Counted from the stretch's first letter, positions 1 through 6,911 are shown. The stretch: 22,603 nucleotides of DNA from Robiginitomaculum sp. (GCA_021647805.1 JAKITZ010000005.1:1-22603), one strand, 5' to 3'. Translations and numbers: made by a program. Notes: a model not told the origin generated them from the sequence alone.

Positions 1-1
1 G

Positions 2-121
2 ATTGAAAAGGTTTATGGCGGGGATGTAGTTGCTTGTGTTATCGATTGGCTTGATGAAGCGGCAAAATCTAGAAAATGGCAAAACTACGAGGCGGCGACG
101 CGGCAAGGTGAATTATTTTGA
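2..121 (+). CDS. 3' end of a small ardA-linked protein, first copy (partial)
   Basis: The frame is open from the left edge to TGA at 119-121 and encodes 39 residues. They match the C-terminal part of the protein at 3212-3526: both share the run DVVACVIDWLD and end near RQGELF. The DNA is similar over the same span but clearly diverged, so this is a paralogous copy and not a recent duplication. The 5' part is outside the window. The function is unknown. By analogy with the complete copy, an ardA gene may lie just upstream, but that cannot be seen here. Confidence 0.75.
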   Translation: MEKVYGGDVVACVIDWLDEAAKSRKWQNYEAATRQGELF

Positions 122-163
122 GTGAACCATAAGGCGTTATGTCACACATCATGGCTTGCCGTC

Positions 164-1399
164 TTACTGCACGGCTTTCATACGGGTTTTAATCAGGCGT
201 ATATTTGCGGCACGAACGCCGTGCGTTTTAGCAAGGCTTTCCCAGTGTGACAAAGCCGTTTTGGTTTGGTCAATGATGCTCAAAACCTTTGGCTTTGCTA
301 GTCCAGCTTCTTTACCCAATGTCTGTAAATTCGCAAAGCTTGGGGCTTTGCCTTCACCCATGACCATTGTACTTTGCTCTCCGCTTGGGCCAGATGAGAA
401 TGTCAAATCATAGGCAGGGGAAACGCGCCAAGTGCCATTTGCATCCATCAGAAATGTAAAGTTCTTAGCGTGGTCGTCGCGGTTATGTGCCAGCACATTA
501 AATACCGAGATACGAAACATTTTTTCGACCTCGCGCATATCGCGGGTTAAATGATGGGTGAGCGCGAGCAAGTCTTGGTAATCTAATGACGGCGTTCTAA
601 AATCTGAATGAAGAAGTCCGCAAGCCGTATGGGTATGAAGCCGCGCCGTACCGTCGCGATCAAACCGTTTTGTCGCAAAATACCCTGCGCCGTTTTGCGC
701 ATCAAACAGATGGCACGGCATCATGTCTATACCAGCCTCCCTAGCCATGAGCGCATAAACATATTCGGTTGCGCCCGCGTCTATACCGTCCTGCGTGGTG
801 GCAAATTTAACCAGCCAAGGCGTGTAATTCTTTGGCAGTATGGATGCACCGTGCACAATATGATTATGTTTTTTATTAAATCCAATGAGGGCTTTTGGCC
901 GCGCTCCTGCCGATGAGCCGTTTAGAGCCAGTAAAACCTCTAGCACATCATCCGATTGCCCTTGCAACACCGCGTGGGCATGCTGCGCTAGATGGTCGAG
1001 GTTAATATCAGGCGCGGTTACCTCAGAGGTAAAATCTGGCTCATAAGTCAGTGCGCCCATGCCTGTGCGGCCAATATAAGCAAGTCTATCAAGAGGGCTT
1101 AAGTCTTGCGGCAATATGCCTTGTGTGCGCATTGTGCGATCAAACAATAATCGCCCCCATCCATCGGGCAGGCTGTCATTAAAAACGCCCGGCAACCCTT
1201 CAAAGAGGCTCGTATCAAACTGTTGAAGTTCTGGCTTTAAGGGTAGGCGAAGCGGGGATATATCTAGTCCACGCGATAAAAATTCAGGTTCATATTCAAA
1301 ATAAATTGTGCGCTCTCGAAGGGCAAGACGACCAACATCAATTGTGCCAATCCCAAAATCTAAGCCGACTTTTATCTGTGTAACAGGCGCGAAACTCAT
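164..1399 (-). CDS. hipA: HipA-family serine/threonine kinase toxin
   Basis: A 411-residue protein with the two HipA parts. The N-terminal subdomain is at about 8-120 and contains LPGVFNDSLPDGWGRLL (69-85). The HipA_C kinase domain is at about 160-335. Visible motifs are a serine/glycine-rich loop GSSAGARPKAL (161-171), the KRFDR strand (244-248), the catalytic loop HNRDDHAKN (305-313) and the metal-binding Asp in SPAYDL (D331). Known HipA kinases phosphorylate glutamyl-tRNA synthetase or related targets and stop growth until the HipB partner restrains them. No key motif is missing, so the kinase looks active, but the substrate cannot be told from sequence. The ATG overlaps the hipB stop as ATGA, which indicates one translationally coupled operon. 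Length is normal for the family. Confidence 0.93.
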   Translation of the reverse strand: MSFAPVTQIKVGLDFGIGTIDVGRLALRERTIYFEYEPEFLSRGLDISPLRLPLKPELQQFDTSLFEGLPGVFNDSLPDGWGRLLFDRTMRTQGILPQDLSPLDRLAYIGRTGMGALTYEPDFTSEVTAPDINLDHLAQHAHAVLQGQSDDVLEVLLALNGSSAGARPKALIGFNKKHNHIVHGASILPKNYTPWLVKFATTQDGIDAGATEYVYALMAREAGIDMMPCHLFDAQNGAGYFATKRFDRDGTARLHTHTACGLLHSDFRTPSLDYQDLLALTHHLTRDMREVEKMFRISVFNVLAHNRDDHAKNFTFLMDANGTWRVSPAYDLTFSSGPSGEQSTMVMGEGKAPSFANLQTLGKEAGLAKPKVLSIIDQTKTALSHWESLAKTHGVRAANIRLIKTRMKAVQ

Positions 1400-1704
1400 G
1401 AGCGATAACCCCGCCTGCGTGGTTGCGCCTTCTTGCTCGCCAAGACTTCATCAATAGAATTAAACTCGCTTTGTACGGGCGCGCTTGCCGCAACAAGCTG
1501 CTCTAGACCACCAACGATCATCATCAATTTGCACAGGCTTTTCACTGAAATTGCGCCTGTGCGCTCGAACTTACGCAAGGTTGTCAGAGCTACGCCAGAG
1601 CGTTCCGATAGTCCCGCTTGCGTTAATCCCCTAGCAAGCCGCCGCGCACGAATGTTTTTGGCGAGCATATCTTGGGCTTTGCTTGGTGCAATAAGTGTCA
1701 TCAT
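1396..1704 (-). CDS. hipB: HipB-type Xre-family antitoxin
   Basis: A 102-residue protein with an Xre/Cro helix-turn-helix at about 16-70 (IRARRLARGLTQAGLSERSG, then LTTLRKFERTG), followed by a basic tail ending RRRGYRS. It lies directly upstream of hipA and shares an ATGA overlap with it, the standard antitoxin-first order. HipB proteins bind HipA and repress their own promoter. Two ATG codons in tandem (1704 and 1701) could both start the gene; neither has a clear Shine-Dalgarno sequence, so the start is uncertain by one codon. The promoter proposed upstream, with an inverted repeat over its -10 box, is consistent with autorepression. Confidence 0.9.
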   Translation of the reverse strand: MMTLIAPSKAQDMLAKNIRARRLARGLTQAGLSERSGVALTTLRKFERTGAISVKSLCKLMMIVGGLEQLVAASAPVQSEFNSIDEVLASKKAQPRRRGYRS

Positions 1705-1727
1705 AGTAACTACTGTAGCACGATAAG

Positions 1728-1755
1728 GTTATAAATAACACTATAATGATGTTAA
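1728..1755 (-). promoter_or_regulatory. Candidate hipBA promoter with operator-like inverted repeat
   Basis: On the minus strand TTAACA (1755-1750) and TATAAC (1733-1728) are 16 bp apart, a good sigma70-type pair placed 23 bp before the hipB start. The -10 box is half of a perfect inverted repeat, GTTAT-TT-ATAAC (1739-1728), where a HipB dimer could block RNA polymerase. This is inferred from sequence only. Confidence 0.45.
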
Positions 1756-1893
1756 TATCACATAAAATTAGCGCAACTTAACACCAAATTTGAGTAAAGC
1801 GTTGGTCTTTACGGCGAATGGCTATCCCAATCTCCGTATAATATGCAGAGATTAGAGCCATTTTCGATCATATTTTTCTACCAGCTTATAAAC

Positions 1894-1951
1894 GGGTGTT
1901 ATTGGGTGTAGTATTGGCTTGCTAAATGGGTGTAATTGGGTGTAGTATTGG
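1894..1951 (+). repeat. Two 24-bp direct repeats before the fic gene
   Basis: Two 24-bp copies, at 1894-1917 and 1928-1951, differ at one base and share the core ATTGGGTGTAGTATTGG. They recur with a 34-bp period, about three helical turns. The second ends 5 bp before the ATG of the fic gene. The spacing suggests an operator read by a dimeric regulator, possibly the winged-helix tail of the Fic protein itself. A translation start at TTG 1936 would place the second copy inside the gene. Confidence 0.6.
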
Positions 1952-1956
1952 TTGTT

Positions 1957-3006
1957 ATGATTAAAACAGACAATATAAACATTACAACTGACATACTTTC
2001 ATTGATTTCATCGATAGATGAATTCAAGGGTGCGTGGCGTGCTTTAGGCACCTTAGCACCAGAAAGACTGTCCGCGCTAAGACGGGTTGCCACGATTGAA
2101 AGTATTGGCTCATCAACACGCATTGAAGGCAGTAAGCTCTCTGACCGTGATGTTGAGAAGCTCCTCGCTAATTTAGAGATTAAATCATTTGAAACACGAG
2201 ACGAGCAAGAAGTTGCTGGTTACGCTGATGTCATGGAGACGGTTTTTCAGTCTTGGGCGGAAATACCCATTACAGAGAATCATATCAAGCAGCTTCACCG
2301 TGATTTACTCGCTTATAGCCAAAAAGACCAAAGGCATCGTGGCGACTATAAAACGAGTCCTAACAGCGTTGCCACATTTGACGAAACAGGAAAACAAATC
2401 GGAATTGTGTTTGAAACGGCCACGCCCTTTGACACGCCCATGCTTATGCAGGAATTAGTTACATGGGCGCGAGAAACCTTAGAAAATAAATCGCTACATC
2501 CATTGCTTGTGGTCGCGATCTTTATTGTTGTTTTCTTAGAAATTCACCCTTTTCAAGATGGGAACGGGCGGCTTAGTCGTGTCCTGACAACCCTTCTTCT
2601 TTTGCGTTCTGGCTATGCTTACGTTCCGTATTCATCACTCGAAAGCATCGTAGAGAGAAACAAAGAAAGTTATTATCTAGCCCTAAGGCAAACCCAAGGC
2701 ACAATCAGAACCGATGATCCAAACTGGCAGCCATGGCTTTTGTTCTTTTTGAGATCATTGTACCAGCAGGTAAAAACCCTTTCCAAGAAAGCTGAACGAG
2801 AAAAAATTGTTCTGGCGGCATTGCCTGAACTTTCTGTTCAAATTCTAGAACAAGCCCGCGAACATGGCCGTGTGACTATTGGTGATATGATTAAACTCAC
2901 AGGCATCAGCCGTAATACGCTGAAAGAACATTTCCGCATTCTCGTTGATAAAGGGCATCTGGTTATGCATGGCCGTGGGCGCGGAGTTTGGTACGCGCTT
3001 GCTTAG
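1957..3006 (+). CDS. Class II Fic protein (AMPylase-type) with C-terminal winged helix
   Basis: A 349-residue Fic-domain protein. The canonical motif HPFQDGNGRLSR is at 197-208, with catalytic His197 and both arginines intact. An N-terminal inhibitory helix carries the [S/T]xxxE[G/N] signature as STRIEG (53-58), which defines class II, self-inhibited Fic proteins. Residues about 285-349 form a winged helix-turn-helix (VTIGDMIKLTGISRN, then a wing near GRGRGVWYAL), a common architecture in bacterial Fic regulators. Known family members transfer AMP from ATP to a target protein; the target here is unknown. ATG 1957 is chosen over TTG 1936 because the upstream codons lie inside a repeated DNA element. 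No good ribosome-binding site is visible. The gene ends 42 bp before an ardA fragment. Confidence 0.88.
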   Translation: MIKTDNINITTDILSLISSIDEFKGAWRALGTLAPERLSALRRVATIESIGSSTRIEGSKLSDRDVEKLLANLEIKSFETRDEQEVAGYADVMETVFQSWAEIPITENHIKQLHRDLLAYSQKDQRHRGDYKTSPNSVATFDETGKQIGIVFETATPFDTPMLMQELVTWARETLENKSLHPLLVVAIFIVVFLEIHPFQDGNGRLSRVLTTLLLLRSGYAYVPYSSLESIVERNKESYYLALRQTQGTIRTDDPNWQPWLLFFLRSLYQQVKTLSKKAEREKIVLAALPELSVQILEQAREHGRVTIGDMIKLTGISRNTLKEHFRILVDKGHLVMHGRGRGVWYALA

Positions 3007-3048
3007 CAACTTTTCTAACTGTGGTAATGGACGCGAACTATTGTAAGA

Positions 3049-3210
3049 GCGGCAACTGCTTACGCCGAGCAGTTGACGGAGGAAACAACGCAAATCCCCG
3101 AAACACTTCGCTACTATATCGACTATGAAAAAATGGGGCGCGACCTTGAAATCAATGGCGTGTTGACCATTGAAACAGGTAGTAGCGTTCATATATTTTG
3201 GAGGGCATAA
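3049..3210 (+). pseudogene. ardA: ArdA antirestriction protein, C-terminal remnant
   Basis: A frame without start codon, open from 3028, ends at TAA 3208-3210. From about 3049 it reads like the end of ArdA: a YAEQL segment, IPETLRYYIDYEKMGRDLEI and a final VHIFW box. ArdA is a DNA-mimic protein of about 165-170 residues that blocks type I restriction enzymes when an element enters a new host. Only about the last 53 residues remain, so it should be inactive. The missing part has been replaced by the fic gene and its short tail, which points to an old insertion or deletion. The next gene starts 1 bp after the stop. Confidence 0.75.
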
Positions 3211-3211
3211 A

Positions 3212-3526
3212 ATGACTTCCAAAATATATAAAATTCATTGGTGCGGAATTGAGATTGAAGCCTGTTATAAGCCGCGAGACTTTGGCGGCTCAATTGCCCA
3301 CCCTGAAATTAAATCAATCAACCCACCTCGCGCCCCACTTCCAATGACAGAAACGGGTTACAAGTCACATTTTCACCCGATAGGAACGATTGAAAAAATT
3401 TATGACGGTGACGTTGTTGCTTGTGTTATCGATTGGCTGGACAAGGAGGCGCAGTCAAAAACATGGAAAGAATACGCGGCGGCGGCGCGGCAGGGCGAAT
3501 TATTTAAGGTTAGGCAATCGGCCTAA
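3212..3526 (+). CDS. Small ardA-linked protein of unknown function, complete copy
   Basis: A 104-residue protein with no enzyme motif that I recognise. Conserved-looking segments are KIHWCGIEIEACYKP, INPPRAPLPMTETGYKSHF and VVACVIDWLD. ATG 3212 is chosen because GGAGGG lies 6 bp upstream; the longer reading from 3170 would overlap the ardA remnant. It directly follows the ardA stop, suggesting it was once cotranscribed with ardA and may have an early-entry or plasmid-maintenance role. That role is inference. Compared with the partial copy at the left edge it has an extra C-terminal KVRQSA because the stop is shifted. Its 3' end overlaps the convergent fic gene by 17 bp. Confidence 0.75.
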   Translation: MTSKIYKIHWCGIEIEACYKPRDFGGSIAHPEIKSINPPRAPLPMTETGYKSHFHPIGTIEKIYDGDVVACVIDWLDKEAQSKTWKEYAAAARQGELFKVRQSA

Positions 3527-4121
3527 TAATTCTTTCAAATATTACGGTCAGCGTATCGAAGCGGTTGTGATAACCATCAGTTACGCCGCGTAAATGCTCA
3601 TCATTAGATAATTGCTTCCATTCGATCCTGTAGCCAAGCCGCCGAACAAGTTCGCTAAAAAGCAGCTTTTGTACGCGGCCATTGCCTTCACGGAAAGGGT
3701 GCAACGCATTACACTCACTGAAATAATAGGCCAAACGCTGAGATAATTCAGTCTTGGGCAAATCACGCAAATAATTCTCGCCGCGCAGTTCCTTAAACAC
3801 TCTGTCCGCTTCACTTTGAATATGTTCGGGGTGAGCAAATAATGTACCGCCCTTGGAAAGTTGGACGGTGCGAGTTTTTCCAGCCCATTCATAAACATCT
3901 TGAAATAAAATGCGGTGAATATTTTGCCACAGCTTAAACGTGATTTTTTGATTTTGAATAAACGATTGAACTTCTGGCATTCGGGCGAGAGTGGCGTTGA
4001 GTTCTAACGCTTCCAGTTCCGCGCCGTCTCTGGCATCAAAGCGGTTTCTTAAAACTGTAGAATTGGGATATTGATACGCATCGGAATGACTATTCCAATA
4101 CGGGCTTTTCTTATCCGTCAT
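3510..4121 (-). CDS. VbhT-like class I Fic toxin (Fic/Doc family)
   Basis: A 203-residue single-domain Fic protein. The flap is visible as GKTRTVQLSKGGTLFAHPE (81-99) and the active-site motif as HPFREGNGRVQK (141-152), with catalytic His141. The usual last arginine of HxFx(D/E)GNGRxxR is lysine here; in class I systems that arginine pairs with the antitoxin glutamate and orients the ATP gamma-phosphate. The family AMPylates targets such as DNA gyrase and topoisomerase IV. The ATG overlaps the stop of the upstream antitoxin as ATGA, giving a coupled two-gene operon. The start is supported by that coupling. Activity with the R-to-K change is uncertain. Confidence 0.88.
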   Translation of the reverse strand: MTDKKSPYWNSHSDAYQYPNSTVLRNRFDARDGAELEALELNATLARMPEVQSFIQNQKITFKLWQNIHRILFQDVYEWAGKTRTVQLSKGGTLFAHPEHIQSEADRVFKELRGENYLRDLPKTELSQRLAYYFSECNALHPFREGNGRVQKLLFSELVRRLGYRIEWKQLSNDEHLRGVTDGYHNRFDTLTVIFERIIRPIA

Positions 4122-4354
4122 GTGCGTAGTTCACCAGAATGTTGCTGGCAAAGTGCGATATATTCGTTTGGAGACAGCTTTTCGGCGGCAAAAGATTTTT
4201 GTAGGCGCAACGATAGGGCGGAGGGCAAAAGTCCTTCAAACGCGCTGATCACCATGAAATCTTCAATATGCTGGCGGCGTGATTCAACCTCGCTTTTTGA
4301 TAAGCGAGACGGGCGCAATTCAATCTCTTTAATTTTTTGCTCCAGCGAAGCCAT
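4118..4354 (-). CDS. VbhA-like antitoxin of the Fic toxin
   Basis: A 78-residue helical protein that would supply the inhibitory helix to the adjacent class I Fic toxin. The core ISAFEGLLPSA (36-46) aligns with the VbhA inhibitory motif [S/T]xxxE[G/N]. Glu40 and Gly41 are present, but the position four before the glutamate is Ile instead of Ser/Thr. ATG 4354 is chosen over an in-frame TTG at 4366 because GGAG lies 6 bp before it. Translational coupling to the toxin through ATGA supports the pairing. A TATACT box at 4379-4374 probably drives the operon. The call rests on position, size and motif. Confidence 0.75.
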   Translation of the reverse strand: MASLEQKIKEIELRPSRLSKSEVESRRQHIEDFMVISAFEGLLPSALSLRLQKSFAAEKLSPNEYIALCQQHSGELRT

Positions 4355-4370
4355 GTTTATCTCCAATATA

Positions 4371-4383
4371 TTCAGTATATCAT
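4371..4383 (-). promoter_or_regulatory. Promoter -10 region of the VbhA/Fic operon; 13-bp shared element
   Basis: The minus strand reads ATGATATACTGAA, which contains a TATACT -10 box about 20 bp before the antitoxin ATG. No convincing -35 box is at the right distance. The same 13 bp occur in the promoter of the neighbouring toxin-antidote pair at 5130-5142. Confidence 0.45.
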
Positions 4384-4468
4384 AAGCGAAACTTAGCAGC
4401 TAGTCTCGCAAAAAATGGGTGGAATCGGGTTTGCTAAATGCAGAAAAACCTAGAGTGGCGGTGACTAC

Positions 4469-4789
4469 TTATACTGGGCCGTCTATTTTCTGTGGCATTA
4501 ACTGATAGCCAAAAGACTGCATAAGCGCGTTGATGTTATCAAAGCGCGGATTGCCTTGGGTTGATAGGGCTTTGTATAGACCGCGCCGCGTTAGCCCGAT
4601 TTCTTGCGCAATGTTGCTCATACCTTTCACCTTGGCGATAACGCGCAAGGAGGCAAGCAATGCGGGCGCGTTGCGATCTTGTGCATAGCCCGCGAATATC
4701 TCTTGGATATAATCGTCCATTTCTTCGGGATGCTTGCGAAAATAATCTTCTTCCACCGCGTCCAAATTTCTCAAAATCTGCTTAGTCAT
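4469..4789 (-). CDS. Addiction-module antidote protein (HI1420 / HigA-like)
   Basis: A 106-residue antitoxin of the family annotated as putative addiction module antidote protein. It has an N-terminal part with EEDYFRKHPEEMDDYI and a helix-turn-helix near residues 55-95 (MSNIAQEIGLTRRGLYKAL, then NPRFDNINALMQSFGYQL). These proteins neutralise the RelE/HigB-like partner and repress the operon. It follows the toxin gene, and its ATG lies 8 bp inside the toxin frame, the reversed toxin-first order typical of this family. The start at 4789 is supported by the overlap. Confidence 0.88.
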   Translation of the reverse strand: MTKQILRNLDAVEEDYFRKHPEEMDDYIQEIFAGYAQDRNAPALLASLRVIAKVKGMSNIAQEIGLTRRGLYKALSTQGNPRFDNINALMQSFGYQLMPQKIDGPV

Positions 4790-5117
4790 TTTTATATGCC
4801 CTCCAATAGGCTTTCGCCCGTTTAATATCTTTCGTTTGAGAGGCTTTATCGCCGCCAGTCAGGAGCAGGACAATATCGCCTGCTGCTTCTGCCAAATAAA
4901 CCCGATAGCTAGAGCCGAAGAAAAAGCGCAATTCCGTTACGCCCCCGCCGACTGCTTTGCAGTCACCAAAGTGTCCTTGCTCGACCAGACGCAAGCGTTT
5001 CAAAATACGCCTTCGCGCCTGTATGTCTCTCAAACTCTCTAACCAATCAGTAAACGGCTCTTTGCCATTTTCGTCTTGGTAAAATAAGACCTCTCGTTTT
5101 TTGGCTGCATCAGCCAT
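4782..5117 (-). CDS. RelE/ParE-superfamily toxin (HI1419 / HigB-like)
   Basis: A 111-residue toxin of the phage Gp49/HigB-like group. Signature segments are FTDWLESLRD near the N-terminus and VTELRFFFGSSYRVYLAE, then LLLTGGDKASQTKDIKRA towards the C-terminus. Known relatives are ribosome-dependent mRNA endonucleases. ATG 5117 is chosen over GTG 5126 because AAGGTGG lies just upstream of the ATG and GTG 5126 is part of that ribosome-binding site. It is the first gene of a two-gene operon with the antidote protein. Length and motifs are complete, so it should be functional. Confidence 0.88.
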   Translation of the reverse strand: MADAAKKREVLFYQDENGKEPFTDWLESLRDIQARRRILKRLRLVEQGHFGDCKAVGGGVTELRFFFGSSYRVYLAEAAGDIVLLLTGGDKASQTKDIKRAKAYWRAYKND

Positions 5118-5129
5118 GTTTACCACCTT

Positions 5130-5162
5130 TTCAGTATATCATGTGTGTACTATAGTTCACAA
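5130..5162 (-). promoter_or_regulatory. Promoter of the HI1419/HI1420-type operon
   Basis: On the minus strand TTGTGA (5162-5157) and TATACT (5138-5133) are 18 bp apart, and the start codon at 5117 follows closely. The -10 box lies in the 13-bp element ATGATATACTGAA shared with the VbhA/Fic promoter. A palindrome ACTATAGT sits between the two boxes and could be part of an operator. Confidence 0.45.
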
Positions 5163-5193
5163 GTAAATTCTTTCGCTTCGGATTTGTCTCTCA

Positions 5194-6462
5194 TTATGGT
5201 TCGCGATCACGCCCATCACTCTTGGGTGTGCGGCTGCGATTTCTAAGGGCTTCCAAGCGTTCTAAATCCGTGCGCAGCTCTGTGCGGATAGCTTGCGGTT
5301 TGGCTTTCGCCTGCTCATGGCGCGCGGCAAGGTCTCGTTGTTTTTGAAGGCGGCGCAAGATGAGTTCATCACGCTGTTTCTGGTCACGCTTCGCGGCTTC
5401 GAATGCCTCAATCTTATTTTGTGTATTGGTGCGCGAATGCTGCCCCGTAACCCGATCTAGAAGACCATGAAGCCCTTTATTAAAACGCTCTTGGCGTGCT
5501 TGTTCTTCTTTAGCAGCGCGTTGCTCTTGAAGTGATTTTTGTAAAGCACGTTGTTTTACGTGTTTTTCGGCCAAGGCTTTGGCCTTTGCCTCTTTTTCTT
5601 TTTCGAGGGCTTCGAGTTTGGCTTTTTGCTCTTGCGCAAGTCGTTCGACGGTTTGTGACAGCGTATTGGCGATATTTTGTTTCGCCTCTTCAAGAGAGGG
5701 CAGGCTTTCTCTATCACCTAACTTGGCTCTGACTTCTTTCGTTTTTACGTTTGACCACTTTGGAATAGAATAAACTTCACCCTTCATATCGGTTGCGACA
5801 TAGCCCCGGCGATCACCACGGGCGATATGATAGCCATGTGCTTTAAGCGATGCTTCAAAAGCTTTTCTGCTATTCGAACGCTTCCAGCAGTCTTGGAAAA
5901 TGGCCTTGATCTCGCGGGGGTCTTGCCCTTGACGCTTGGCTTGTTGCCATTGGTCTAATGTGAAGTTTTTCGGATCACGGAAGCGGGGACTGATAAAGCC
6001 CTTGGGCAGTTCCCATTCATGTTCAAGATAAAGTTCCTTGGCGAGTTCATTGAGCCTTCGCTTGGAATAATCCATCGGAATGGCCTTCATGGCCTGCGTA
6101 TCAATGCGGCTCCAAACCACATGGCAATGACGGCGGGTTTTGCCGTCCACGCCTGATTTTTCATGAAAGACAACGGTTTTAGGTTGCCCGCTTAGATTTA
6201 AGGTTTTTTCCACACGGGTAATTGTTGTCTCGAAAACGTCCGTACCGACCTCTGCACCTTTGGGCGGGTTTAGGCTTAGTGAGAACAGGTATTTCTTACA
6301 GCGTGTACCTTTACTTACCGCTTCGGCCTCTTTGAAAGCGCCGTGTAAATCATCGGACATAAAGCCATCGACAGCGTGTACGCTGACACGCTCGTTTTCA
6401 GGGCTAAGCAGATGCCGCGCCAAATTTTGACCATTACCGCGACTATTGCCGACCATAATCAT
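5194..6462 (-). CDS. mobA: MobA-type relaxase (Relaxase/mobilization nuclease domain)
   Basis: A 422-residue relaxase of the MobA/VirD2 group, the enzyme that nicks plasmid DNA at oriT and leads the strand into a recipient cell. The relaxase domain covers about residues 1-155. The metal-binding motif III is RRHCHVVWSRID (110-121; His112 and His114). Residues 155-255 hold a linker, and about 260-350 form a long Lys/Glu/Ala/Gln-rich coiled coil. The N-terminal motif I has no tyrosine before Tyr58; the usual nucleophile position appears to be His17 in NLARHLL. The start ATG overlaps the mobC stop as ATGA. No replication or secretion gene accompanies it, so it is mobilizable and not self-transmissible. 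Confidence 0.88.
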   Translation of the reverse strand: MIMVGNSRGNGQNLARHLLSPENERVSVHAVDGFMSDDLHGAFKEAEAVSKGTRCKKYLFSLSLNPPKGAEVGTDVFETTITRVEKTLNLSGQPKTVVFHEKSGVDGKTRRHCHVVWSRIDTQAMKAIPMDYSKRRLNELAKELYLEHEWELPKGFISPRFRDPKNFTLDQWQQAKRQGQDPREIKAIFQDCWKRSNSRKAFEASLKAHGYHIARGDRRGYVATDMKGEVYSIPKWSNVKTKEVRAKLGDRESLPSLEEAKQNIANTLSQTVERLAQEQKAKLEALEKEKEAKAKALAEKHVKQRALQKSLQEQRAAKEEQARQERFNKGLHGLLDRVTGQHSRTNTQNKIEAFEAAKRDQKQRDELILRRLQKQRDLAARHEQAKAKPQAIRTELRTDLERLEALRNRSRTPKSDGRDREP

Positions 6463-6911
6463 AATGCGTCCTCTGCATTACCAGAGGCGAGACCAAGAGC
6501 GCTCATCAGCATGTGCCGCATGTAAGCAATCTCAAAAGCAGCTTGCTTGAGATCATCGGCAATATCATCAGGCAGAGGCAAATCGCCGTTGTGGACGGCT
6601 TTAGAAAGCTGATTAAGGTTGTTCGGTACATTGGAGCTCCCTAAAGAGCCGAGAAGCTGTCCGAGCGCTTGATGGTCTTCTACGGCCTTTTTACTGCGCG
6701 TGCGGTGTTTGGGCGCATCTTCTCCCAACACACAAAGGCGCACATAGGCGCTTGTAGTTAAGTCGCCCGCTTTTTCCTCAAGCAAGGCACGTTCTTCTTC
6801 GGAAAAGCGCACACAAACAGGCGTTGGATACCGCTTCTTGGGTTTATCCTCTTTGGGATATGGCTTGCCGTTAAAGGCAGATTGAGCCTGATCGATTATA
6901 TCGCCGCTCAT
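6459..6911 (-). CDS. mobC: MobC-like relaxosome accessory protein
   Basis: A 150-residue protein with a ribbon-helix-helix-like DNA-binding segment (VCVRFSEEERALLEEKAG, about 32-49) followed by TTSAYVRLCVLG. The MobC signature NNLNQLSKAVHNG lies near residues 97-109. MobC proteins bind oriT, help open the strands for the relaxase and repress the mob operon. It is coupled to mobA downstream through ATGA and to a short upstream frame in the same way. The target site is probably just upstream, where palindromes occur at 7055-7081. Confidence 0.85.
   Translation of the reverse strand: MSGDIIDQAQSAFNGKPYPKEDKPKKRYPTPVCVRFSEEERALLEEKAGDLTTSAYVRLCVLGEDAPKHRTRSKKAVEDHQALGQLLGSLGSSNVPNNLNQLSKAVHNGDLPLPDDIADDLKQAAFEIAYMRHMLMSALGLASGNAEDAL

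Noticed and set aside
1936..1956. TTG start seven codons upstream for the class II fic gene
   Set aside because: These codons lie in the second 24-bp direct repeat, which is more likely regulatory DNA, and no ribosome-binding site precedes the TTG.
3170..3211. Upstream extension of the small ardA-linked protein
   Set aside because: The extension would overlap the ardA remnant and covers the GGAGGG ribosome-binding site that fits ATG 3212.
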